Position numbers and translations under genes: made by a program. Shown here one piece after another: positions 55,227 to 62,833 of a stretch of DNA of 62,833 nt (position 1 is the stretch's first letter; each line of letters starts with the position of its first letter). The notes under the pieces are model-generated. The model saw only the letters and a list, made by a program, of their open reading frames with translations, ran no database searches and was not told where the DNA came from. Location of the stretch: contig JAAUQD010000003.1 of NCBI GenBank assembly GCA_012032815.1, positions 1 to 62,833 on the forward strand. Reading direction: 5' to 3'. The DNA comes from Flammeovirgaceae bacterium. GTDB lineage: Bacteria; Bacteroidota; Bacteroidia; Cytophagales; Cyclobacteriaceae.

Positions 55227-56536
55227 TTGTTGGAAAATCCTAGTTCATTAGACGAACCTCCTAGTCAGTACCTTCTTGCGGATATTCTCACCGGTGACCC
55301 CACCCAGTTTTATTGGATAGGATTCACATCCATTGCTGTTCTTTTAGTGATGTCCGGAATTATTTCTGCTTCTGAAGTGGCATTCTTTTCATTGAAAGGA
55401 GACGATCTTGAGCGATGTCGCGAATCGGACGATCCCAGAAAACGAGGAATTGTAGAGCTGCTAAAGAATCCACGACTGCTTCTGGCTACTATTTTGGTCA
55501 TGAACAATTTCGTAAACGTGGCGATCGTCACGTTGGCAACGTTCATTATGTGGGAAATGGTTGGCACACGCGAACCAACAGAAATGGTGGTGGGTATCGT
55601 TACGTTTGTCGTTACGTTTGCCATTACATTTTTTGGTGAGATTGTTCCTAAAGTATATGCAACCCAGCGGAACGTATCATTTGCCAGAATGCTCAGCAGC
55701 GCGTGGTCGGTTTTGAAGTCATTTGCCGGCCCATTACCTGGCCATTAATGCACCTTAGCAACGTCATTGAAAGACATGTAGAAAAAAAGGGTTACATCAC
55801 CACTGTTGACGAATTGAATCAGGCTCTCGAGCTGACCACCCGTAATGATGAAACCACCGATGAGGAAAAAGATATACTCAAGGGCATCGTAAACTTTGGT
55901 ACACTTAACGCCAAGCAAATCATGCGGGCGAGGGTTGATATTAATGCGGTGGATATCGATATGGATTTTTCACAACTTTTGGCTTTCGTCCATAAATCGG
56001 GGTATTCGAGAATTCCGGTTTATCGCGAGTCATTGGATCGAATTGAAGGAATTCTTTATATCAAAGATTTGCTTCCGTTCCTTTCCGAATCGGCAAGTTT
56101 TAAATGGCAACGTTTGTTGCGCCCTGGGTTTTTCGTTCCTGAATCAAAAAAACTGGATTCTCTGCTCAAAGATTTTCAAAGCAAGCGTATTCATGCTGCC
56201 GTAGTAGTGGACGAATATGGAGGAACAGCCGGTTGGGTTACTCTTGAAGATCTCATTGAAGAAATCATTGGAGAAATCAATGATGAGTTTGATGAAATCC
56301 ACATTCCTTATCAAAAAATTGATGATCGGAATTTTGTCTTTGAAGGAAAAACTTCACTTCACGACTTCAGCAAAGCAGTAGGAGTAGACACCGAAGTTTT
56401 TGACGATAAGAAAGGAGAAAGTGAGTCGCTGGGCGGGTTGATTCTGGAACTGAATGCCGTGTTACCCCAGGTCGGTGAGACCATTAAGTACAAGGAGTTT
56501 ACGTTTATCATCGTAGGTGTAGATGCAACGAATTAA
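55227..56536 (+). CDS. gldE: GldE gliding motility-associated protein, one frame break
   Basis: A CorC/TlyC-type protein: a CNNM-like DUF21 membrane domain (SGIISASEVAFFSLKGDD, LATILVMNNFVNVAIV), then two CBS domains (QIMRARVDINAVDIDMDFSQ, VVVDEYGGTAGWVTLEDLIE) and a CorC_HlyC C-terminal domain (SESLGGLILELNAVLP). The frame derails around 55718; one added G (AAG-GTC) gives LKVICRPITWPLMHLSNVIE and reads on to 56536, 436 residues. Named GldE from position: followed by gldD, preceded by ssb. In Flavobacterium gldE supports gliding. Confidence 0.87.
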
Positions 56537-56582
56537 ACGCATCAGGGTACAAATAGATCCACCCATACCATCCGAATAGACA

Positions 56583-57176
56583 GTGAAAGTTCAAAAAGTC
56601 TTCATCGTTGTTTATTTAGGTTTGATCAGTCTGGGGTTCTTATCGTGCAGCCGGGATTATCAGCCGAAACCAAAAGGATACAACCGTCTTGACCTACCGG
56701 ATCATAACTATAGCATTACCCCTGACTCACTGCCATACCAATTTGAGTATTCCAGCCATGCGCAACTTTTGAAAGATACCTCCTGGATCAGGGAAGAACA
56801 TTGGGTTGAAATATACTATCCGCTATTCAAAGCAACCATACATGTTACTTATAAAGAAATAAACTCCAGCGAAAAGTTGTTGAGGGAGTTTTTGAATGAC
56901 GCGTATGTGCTTACGTCCAAGCACCAGATAAAAGCTAATGCGATAAATGAAACCCTGGTAAAAACACCCGGGGGCAAGTCAGCCATGATTGCGGAAATTG
57001 AAGGAGAGGTGCCGAGCCAGTTTCAGTTTACCGTCACCGATTCCGTAAAGCATTTTCTCAGGGGTGCGGTGTATTTCAATGTCCAGGTTCAAAACGATTC
57101 ATTGGCTCCCGCCATTGACTATATGAAAATAGATGCGATGCATCTGATCAATACACTGGATTGGAAAAAGCGCTAA
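56583..57176 (+). CDS. gldD: GldD gliding motility lipoprotein
   Basis: 197 residues with a lipoprotein signal (VVYLGLISLGFLSCSRDY, lipobox FLSC). The mature protein starts SRDYQPKPKGYNRLDLPDHN, matching the GldD pattern, and continues YQFEYSSHAQL, VEIYYPLFKATIHVTYKEI. GldD is needed for gliding in Flavobacterium johnsoniae and is linked to type IX secretion. GTG start at 56583. It follows gldE in the classical order. Confidence 0.9.
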   Translation: MKVQKVFIVVYLGLISLGFLSCSRDYQPKPKGYNRLDLPDHNYSITPDSLPYQFEYSSHAQLLKDTSWIREEHWVEIYYPLFKATIHVTYKEINSSEKLLREFLNDAYVLTSKHQIKANAINETLVKTPGGKSAMIAEIEGEVPSQFQFTVTDSVKHFLRGAVYFNVQVQNDSLAPAIDYMKIDAMHLINTLDWKKR

Positions 57177-57228
57177 TCTGAATTTCAGATTGGTTAGCCG
57201 TAAAATACTGGGTTACTTTACATGAGTA

Positions 57229-59322
57229 ATGCCTGATTTTTTTGAATCGTCCATAGAGTTCCTCAAAGGCGTAGGGCCGCAGCGTGCTGCTCTGCTCCAA
57301 AAAGAACTGCACATTTCTACTTTTGGTGATTTATTAACCTACTACCCATTCCGGTATGACGATCGCACCACTTTTTACAAAGTAAATGAAGTCAACGAAG
57401 AGTTGCCGTCAGTTCAGCTTCAGGGAAAGATTCTGCGATTGGGTATTGCCGGTGGTGGGAGAAAAAAAAGACTGGTGGGTACATTCAGGGATGATACCGG
57501 TGATCTGGATTTAGTCTGGTTTCAGGGAATAAAATGGACCCTGGAAAAAATTAAGCCGGGCGTTGAGTACATCGTATTTGGAAAACCCAATCGATATGGA
57601 AGCCGGATTTCCATAGCCCATCCTGAAATTGAACCGGTATCCGAAAAATCAGAACGCGGAGGATATTTACAACCGGTATATCCGCTGACTGAAATCCTGC
57701 GGTCAAAGTATTTTGATAATAAAGTCCTTGGGAAACTCCAGGCACAACTTCAACTGATCGGGGCCCGGCACATCACGGAAACTCTTCCGCAGTGGTTAAT
57801 TGAAAAGCTGAAAATGGTGAGCAGGATGGAGGCGTTGTCGCAGATTCACTTCCCGGCCGATTGGGAAAAACTGAAGGCTGCCCAGTATCGGTTGAAGTTT
57901 GAAGAACTTTTCTATTTGCAGATACAGCTCATCCGGATGAAACTGGTACGGCAACAAAAATCAATCGGTTTCATGCTTTCAGATACCTCCTTGCTCACTA
58001 AGTTCTATAAAGAGCATCTTCCATTTGAATTGACGGATGCTCAAAAAAAAGTGATACGCGAAATCTATACCGATATGAAGGCAGGCCAGCAGATGAATCG
58101 GTTATTGCAAGGTGATGTGGGCAGTGGAAAAACAATTGTTGCATTTATCAGCATACTGATTGCGGTGGGTTCCGGCTTTCAGGCAGCACTCATGGCACCA
58201 ACTGAGATTTTGGCGCAGCAGCATTATACCAATCTCAAAAAACATGCTGACAAAATGGGAATCACCATCGCCTTGCTTTCAGGCTCGACCAAAAAAGCAG
58301 TCCGCAAAACACTTCATGAAGAATTAACATCAGGCCGGCTAAACATTCTCATCGGCACGCATGCCTTGATTGAAGAGGAAGTGAAATTTCATCAACTCGG
58401 TCTGGCGATTATCGATGAGCAGCATCGATTTGGTGTATCACAGCGATCAAAACTGTGGCAGAAAAATGAAAAGGGGTATCCGCATGTGCTTGTGATGACG
58501 GCCACACCCATCCCGCGCACGCTGGCTATGACGCTTTATGGCGACCTGGACATTTCGGTGATTGATGAATTACCAAAAGGAAGGAAACCGATTAAAACAA
58601 CACACCGGTATGATTCACACCGGTTACAGTTAAATCAATTTCTGCGCGAGCAAATTAAAGAGGGACGGCAAATCTATATCGTGTATCCGCTCATTGAAGA
58701 ATCAGAAAAGCTGGACCTCAAACATCTGATGGATGGATATGAAAGCATTTCGAGGGCGTTTCCCGATGTGCCGCTGAGTATCCTTCACGGAAAAATGAAA
58801 GCCGAAGCCAAAGATTTTGAGATGGATCGCTTCATTCGCAATGAAACAAAAATCATGGTGGCCACTACGGTGATTGAAGTGGGTGTGGATGTGCCCAACG
58901 CATCGGTCATGGTGATAGAAAGTGCCGAGCGTTTTGGGTTGTCGCAACTGCATCAACTCAGAGGTCGCGTTGGGCGAGGCGCTTCACAGTCCTATTGCAT
59001 TTTAGTTTCCAGTTATAAGCTGAGTAAAGAATCAAAAGTGCGCATGGAAACGATGGTGAAGACCAACAATGGCTTCGACATTGCTGAAACGGATTTGCGG
59101 CTTCGCGGGCCTGGCGACCTATTGGGAACTCAACAGAGCGGGTTATTGGATTTATCCATAGCCGATCTTTCTAAAGATGGAAAAATCATTAAGCTGGCCA
59201 GGGAGATTGCCCTGCGCATTCTTGATCAGGACCCGGAGCTAAAGAAAGGTTCAAACCTGGAAATCAAAAAACACCTTGAATCCAAAAGAAAAAAGGGTAT
59301 TTCATGGAGTAAGGTGAGCTAA
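57229..59322 (+). CDS. recG: ATP-dependent DNA helicase RecG
   Basis: 697 residues. Remodels stalled replication forks. Wedge domain at the N-terminus (FLKGVGPQRAALLQKELHIS), then helicase motifs: LLQGDVGSGKTIVAF (Walker A), APTEILAQQHY, IIDEQHRFG (motif II), VMTATPIPRTLAMT, and QLRGRVGRGASQSYC (motif VI). Full family length. It stands alone between gldD and the surface proteins. Confidence 0.96.
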   Translation: MPDFFESSIEFLKGVGPQRAALLQKELHISTFGDLLTYYPFRYDDRTTFYKVNEVNEELPSVQLQGKILRLGIAGGGRKKRLVGTFRDDTGDLDLVWFQGIKWTLEKIKPGVEYIVFGKPNRYGSRISIAHPEIEPVSEKSERGGYLQPVYPLTEILRSKYFDNKVLGKLQAQLQLIGARHITETLPQWLIEKLKMVSRMEALSQIHFPADWEKLKAAQYRLKFEELFYLQIQLIRMKLVRQQKSIGFMLSDTSLLTKFYKEHLPFELTDAQKKVIREIYTDMKAGQQMNRLLQGDVGSGKTIVAFISILIAVGSGFQAALMAPTEILAQQHYTNLKKHADKMGITIALLSGSTKKAVRKTLHEELTSGRLNILIGTHALIEEEVKFHQLGLAIIDEQHRFGVSQRSKLWQKNEKGYPHVLVMTATPIPRTLAMTLYGDLDISVIDELPKGRKPIKTTHRYDSHRLQLNQFLREQIKEGRQIYIVYPLIEESEKLDLKHLMDGYESISRAFPDVPLSILHGKMKAEAKDFEMDRFIRNETKIMVATTVIEVGVDVPNASVMVIESAERFGLSQLHQLRGRVGRGASQSYCILVSSYKLSKESKVRMETMVKTNNGFDIAETDLRLRGPGDLLGTQQSGLLDLSIADLSKDGKIIKLAREIALRILDQDPELKKGSNLEIKKHLESKRKKGISWSKVS

Positions 59323-59424
59323 TCCAAAAGGTTACTATTCAATAGCTTGCAAGATTAACCAAAGCTCCATTCCGCTTAATACAAATGATTAGATTTTGTA
59401 CCTTTATGGGCTAAACTTCTGTTT

Positions 59425-60138
59425 ATGAAAAGAATTTTACTTATTCCTCTCTTTATTTTGATCGTAGTAACCGCGGTTGGTCAAAAAGTTTTCATTACAA
59501 AGGTTGAATTGGCGGGTGAAAAGATCATCGTGCATTACAACCTGGAAGATTCCAATCCGGGAAGTGAATATTTGCTTAGTCTGTACACTTCGCGAGATAA
59601 TTTTGCTGCACCGGTAGTTAAAGTAACAGGCGATGTTGGTTCAGGCATAAAGCCCGGATCAAATAAAAAAATCGAATGGAGTATAATTCAGGATTATGGC
59701 GCTTATAAAGGTAAGATTGCTTTGGAAATAAGGGGGAGGATTTTTATTCCATTTGCTAAGTTTTCCAATACGTCTTTTTCAGAGTCATATAAACGCGGCA
59801 AATCGTACACGATTCATTGGAATCCCGGAGCAAATGATCCTATAAACATTGAATTATATAAAGGAGAAAGCCGGGTTAGCGGGGAAGTCAATAAGCCGAA
59901 CACAGGAAGCTATGTCTTTCAGGTACCATCAAAAACAAAGCCCGGAAAAGACTATCGATTGAAATTTACCAGTACAAGGAATTCTGATGAAGTGCTGTAC
60001 TCAAGCGTTTTTGCTGTAAAACCAAAAACCTCAATGGTTATAAAAGTGGTACCCATTGTGGTGGCAGGGGTTGTGGCATATCTTCTCATTCCAAAACCTG
60101 ATGAGGATATCGATGATCCACCATTGCCTGATCGTTAA
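59425..60138 (+). CDS. Exported Kre9/KNH-like protein with C-terminal membrane anchor
   Basis: 237 residues. Signal peptide (LLIPLFILIVVTAVGQ), then two beta-sandwich parts: KVELAGEKIIVHYNLEDS, and one that resembles a Kre9/KNH Ig-like domain, RGKSYTIHWNPGANDPINIE, with YVFQVPSKTKPGKDYRLKF. A hydrophobic segment near the end (VIKVVPIVVAGVVAYLLIP) followed by an acidic tail (DEDIDDPPLPDR) would anchor it. It directly precedes a large surface protein and may share its operon. Function unknown. Confidence 0.7.
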   Translation: MKRILLIPLFILIVVTAVGQKVFITKVELAGEKIIVHYNLEDSNPGSEYLLSLYTSRDNFAAPVVKVTGDVGSGIKPGSNKKIEWSIIQDYGAYKGKIALEIRGRIFIPFAKFSNTSFSESYKRGKSYTIHWNPGANDPINIELYKGESRVSGEVNKPNTGSYVFQVPSKTKPGKDYRLKFTSTRNSDEVLYSSVFAVKPKTSMVIKVVPIVVAGVVAYLLIPKPDEDIDDPPLPDR

Positions 60139-60177
60139 TCTGTAAATATGAACACCAAGCCCATTTATAATAATCAA

Positions 60178-62833
60178 ATGAAAAGACTTGTAATTGTACT
60201 ATTAGTTTCATCATTGGTTTTCTTTACAGGATATTCACAGAATTACACTGCGCTGAACGGACCGTATGGAGGCTCTCCCAGTAAGATTGTAAGTACAGGG
60301 TCAGCTCTGATAAGCATAGTATATAGTGCAGGAGTTTTTAAAAGCACAGATGGAGGCGGAACCTGGACACCATCAAATACAGGCTTAGGGACCGACTTAT
60401 ATCCCAATGATTTAATTAGACACGCTGCCACAGGTAAGTTGTATTATCTCACAAGCAACAAATTATATACCTCCACCAACGATGGAGCTAACTGGACGCT
60501 GACAGCCAACTCCGGATTTAGCAGCGCCCGCTTTATCCGAAAAACCACTTCATTTGTATTTATAATTAGTGGAAATTCTCAAGTCTATCGGTCGTCCAAT
60601 GATGGCACGTCCTGGTCATTGGTGAATTCATTTAGTGGATTCCCACGTGATTTTGCGGTGAATACATCGGGGCATTTTTATATAGCTACAGATGGAAATG
60701 GAGTTTACCGGTCTACAAACAACGGTTTAAATCTCGATCAACTGGATTCGGGTGAGGGTCTCTCAAACCCGAATATCTATTCCGTTTACACAAATGGGGC
60801 TACGATATATGCGTTATCATCTTCCGGATTATTTAAATCAACTAATAACGGAGACTCATGGACGGTTTCCATGGGGACTGCTCCAACTGAAATTACTGAT
60901 TGTTGTTTTGGATGGCAGTCCAAGATAGTGGCAGACCCTTCCGCAAATATTTATGTCATAAATGGATTGCTCATTTGGAAATCAACCAATGCGGGAGCTT
61001 CGTGGACTAGTTTTAATTCACCTGTCCCCTCAGGACTTTACGGAGATATAGAATCAATTTATTTTGAATCATCCTCGGTGATTTATGCTGGTATACGAGA
61101 GGTGGGTTTATATAAATCCATCGATGGTGGAAGCAGTTGGTTTTCAGTGAATGAAGGAATCACTGGATTATACCCTAGGGATCTCGAAATAACAAACAAC
61201 GGTCGTTTGTTATATGCCAAAGGGTGGCCCTGGGGTTTTTACATGTCTATTGATGATGGCGCTACCTGGGATTTTCTGGCAACCGGCACCACCGCCCGGA
61301 GTGTCGATGGTTTTCTGAAAATTGGGTCCACGGTGTTTGGACATGGATCAGGTATCATCAAAACTATCGATAATGGTTCAAATTGGACTGAAGTAGAACA
61401 AGGTAATTACTACTTTGAGAGCTTATTATCTAATGATGGTATTTCCATGTTTTCCCCAACTTATGATTATAGTGCCTCACCTCCTGTTTATGCGATCAAC
61501 AGATCCAATGATAGCGGTGTTACATGGTCATTGCAGCAGATAACAGGGATGCCCTCCCTGGATTGCAGTTATTATAGTTCCATTGAAAGGACCATACTGG
61601 GAAGTGGGGGTAATGTGTTTGCTTCGGTCTATGAGTATTGCAGTCAAAATAAGATCCTATTGTTTAAAATCGATCCGGCAACGGGAGCGGCCACCGAGAT
61701 CACCTCCTTCCCTGCGGGCAATATTGCTGATGTCGGTTATTTCAATAACAAGCTTTATGTGTTTACCTCCAACAGCAAACTTCATATTTCTTCAGATGCA
61801 GGCCAGACCTGGACAACTAAAAATACTACCACTGGAAATGGTACACTGAAAATTATTTCAGATAATACATTTTACATTCTTAACACCAGCGTTTTTCTGA
61901 GTAATGATGGAGGAACTACCTGGACAAACACTGGTTCTCCGGATGGTAACAATAAATACAACGTTGATATTTTGTTATCCTCAGCCAATTATTCGTATGT
62001 GGCTCAGGATCGCGGGAAAACGTACCGAAGCAATCTTCAGGTTGTACCGCCAACAGCCCCGTCCAACCTCAGCGCTTTTTATTTCGATCGCAACAGCATT
62101 GGAGTGATTTTCGATGACAACTCCACAACCGAAACGGGTTTTGTCATTGAGTTAGCAGAGGGAGCCAGCTCCGTGTTTGACAGCGTGGCATGGACAACGC
62201 GGCCAGCCAGCTATGCGCGAAATCAGGCGACCGCCCTAGTTTACCTTACTAAAAATGGTGTTGCCCTATCATCAAACACTTTGTACAAGATTAGGGTTAG
62301 GGCTTCTGGTTCAGGGGGAAAATCAACTCCCAGCAATGAAATTACAGTGACTACTGCTCAGGATTGCTCGGCCACTTCAGATGTTCCCGATAACCGCAGT
62401 TGGACCGCTACCACACAAAACATAAGCGGGGTAGGTGTCATGACTAAACTGAATCAAGTAGTCAGCGGCTCCAATGGATTTTATTCCATCGAGGATTTAC
62501 CAATTGGAGCATCCACAGGATTATCACCGGTACCTCCAGATCCATACGGAGTTGGGTTTGAAGAGAATTGTGGTGTCGTTTCAATGAGTTCCACATTCGA
62601 TTATATTGCTAACGGCAACGGAACCTGGGATTCCGGAACAGGAACAATAACCATTCCGTGGATTACGCACCCGCAATATCCCTATCGGGAAGAAACCACT
62701 GTGTATACGCTCAACCTCGTTGATCCGGCACCAGGCACACCAGCCTCCCTTACAGTTATTCCTTTTTTACCCAACACAACTTTGCTCAATTGGTCTACAA
62801 GTTTCTTTGCCACTGAATATGAACTGGAAAGAT
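60178..62833 (+). CDS. Large exported Asp-box/BNR-repeat protein, cut by right edge
   Basis: 885 codons open to the window end. Signal peptide (LVIVLLVSSLVFFTGYSQ); ATG 60148 is also in frame, ten codons upstream. At least 11 Asp-box motifs of the type SxDxGxxW are seen, for example STDGGGTW, STNDGANW, SSNDGTSW, SIDGGSSW, SNDGGTTW and SSDAGQTW. They build the beta-propeller blades of sialidase/BNR and YCF48-like proteins. A fibronectin-like part begins near VPPTAPSNLSAFY. Proteins like this in Bacteroidota are secreted, often by type IX secretion with a C-terminal sorting domain; that end is outside the window. Substrate unknown. Confidence 0.8.
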   Translation, partial: MKRLVIVLLVSSLVFFTGYSQNYTALNGPYGGSPSKIVSTGSALISIVYSAGVFKSTDGGGTWTPSNTGLGTDLYPNDLIRHAATGKLYYLTSNKLYTSTNDGANWTLTANSGFSSARFIRKTTSFVFIISGNSQVYRSSNDGTSWSLVNSFSGFPRDFAVNTSGHFYIATDGNGVYRSTNNGLNLDQLDSGEGLSNPNIYSVYTNGATIYALSSSGLFKSTNNGDSWTVSMGTAPTEITDCCFGWQSKIVADPSANIYVINGLLIWKSTNAGASWTSFNSPVPSGLYGDIESIYFESSSVIYAGIREVGLYKSIDGGSSWFSVNEGITGLYPRDLEITNNGRLLYAKGWPWGFYMSIDDGATWDFLATGTTARSVDGFLKIGSTVFGHGSGIIKTIDNGSNWTEVEQGNYYFESLLSNDGISMFSPTYDYSASPPVYAINRSNDSGVTWSLQQITGMPSLDCSYYSSIERTILGSGGNVFASVYEYCSQNKILLFKIDPATGAATEITSFPAGNIADVGYFNNKLYVFTSNSKLHISSDAGQTWTTKNTTTGNGTLKIISDNTFYILNTSVFLSNDGGTTWTNTGSPDGNNKYNVDILLSSANYSYVAQDRGKTYRSNLQVVPPTAPSNLSAFYFDRNSIGVIFDDNSTTETGFVIELAEGASSVFDSVAWTTRPASYARNQATALVYLTKNGVALSSNTLYKIRVRASGSGGKSTPSNEITVTTAQDCSATSDVPDNRSWTATTQNISGVGVMTKLNQVVSGSNGFYSIEDLPIGASTGLSPVPPDPYGVGFEENCGVVSMSSTFDYIANGNGTWDSGTGTITIPWITHPQYPYREETTVYTLNLVDPAPGTPASLTVIPFLPNTTLLNWSTSFFATEYELER

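Noticed and set aside
1-62833. CRISPR array, tRNA/rRNA genes, insertion sequences or prophage
   Set aside because: No repeat-spacer pattern, no cloverleaf I could fold by eye, and no transposase, integrase or phage genes among the translated frames.

Overview
The window looks like a chromosomal segment of a Bacteroidota bacterium, most likely of the Cytophagales. The evidence is a fused MurF-alanine racemase, the gliding-motility genes gldE and gldD behind mutY and ssb, tandem OmpH/Skp genes, many lipoproteins, and -7 promoter boxes of the TAnnTTTG type with little Shine-Dalgarno signal. Coding density is very high, gene ends often overlap by 1-20 bases, and no gap exceeds 300 bases. I see no rRNA, tRNA, CRISPR array, insertion sequence or prophage. 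Almost everything is housekeeping or conserved Bacteroidota genes of unknown function.

Layout. 1-5.0 kb: OmpH pair, release factor 1, lipoproteins, a UbiA prenyltransferase and a Tat-exported sugar isomerase/epimerase-like protein. 5.1-11.4 kb: receiver-like protein, retropepsin-like protease with PDZ, LOG protein, DUF2911 protein, PD40/OmpA-like protein, an unusual HisA paralogue and CsaA. 11.4-16.4 kb: murF-alr and feoAB. 16.5-22.7 kb: TerB-like protein, HEAT-cyclophilin lipoprotein, purK-purE, LETM1-related protein and a TerC membrane protein. 22.9-33 kb: gpmI, DUF4783-nadC, recX, YHS and DinB-like proteins, an ATP-grasp/LysE pair, tag, a RidA-like protein, an acetyltransferase and a trans-sulfuration enzyme. 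33-42.7 kb: pseudouridine synthase, polyprenyl synthase, rnr and an exonuclease in one leftward operon, then LysR, threonine synthase, lipB and a sugar-phosphate isomerase. 42.7-50.5 kb: YraN, a YwqK/MORN-like protein, htpG, and a three-gene acylation cassette (MBOAT, DHHW, SGNH-LysM). 50.5-62.8 kb: rng, a tiny basic ribosome-associated-type protein, TPR protein, HU, mutY-ssb-gldE-gldD, recG, and two surface proteins, the last running off the right edge.

The strongest general signal concerns sequence quality. At least 18 frame breaks interrupt 16 otherwise intact genes. Every one is repaired by adding a single base, and most lie in short homopolymers. I read these as sequencing or assembly deletions and annotate the genes as full-length with a marked break rather than as pseudogenes.

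The most interesting biology is (i) the MBOAT-DHHW-SGNH/LysM cassette, which looks like a cell-wall or envelope-glycan acylation system with a peptidoglycan-binding member; (ii) a HisA-type barrel lacking the N-terminal catalytic aspartate; (iii) a lipoprotein fusing HEAT repeats to a cyclophilin; (iv) three conserved-looking microproteins of 29-43 residues; and (v) a perfect 14-bp hairpin next to the TerC gene. I cannot demonstrate a wholly new defence or mobile system in this window.
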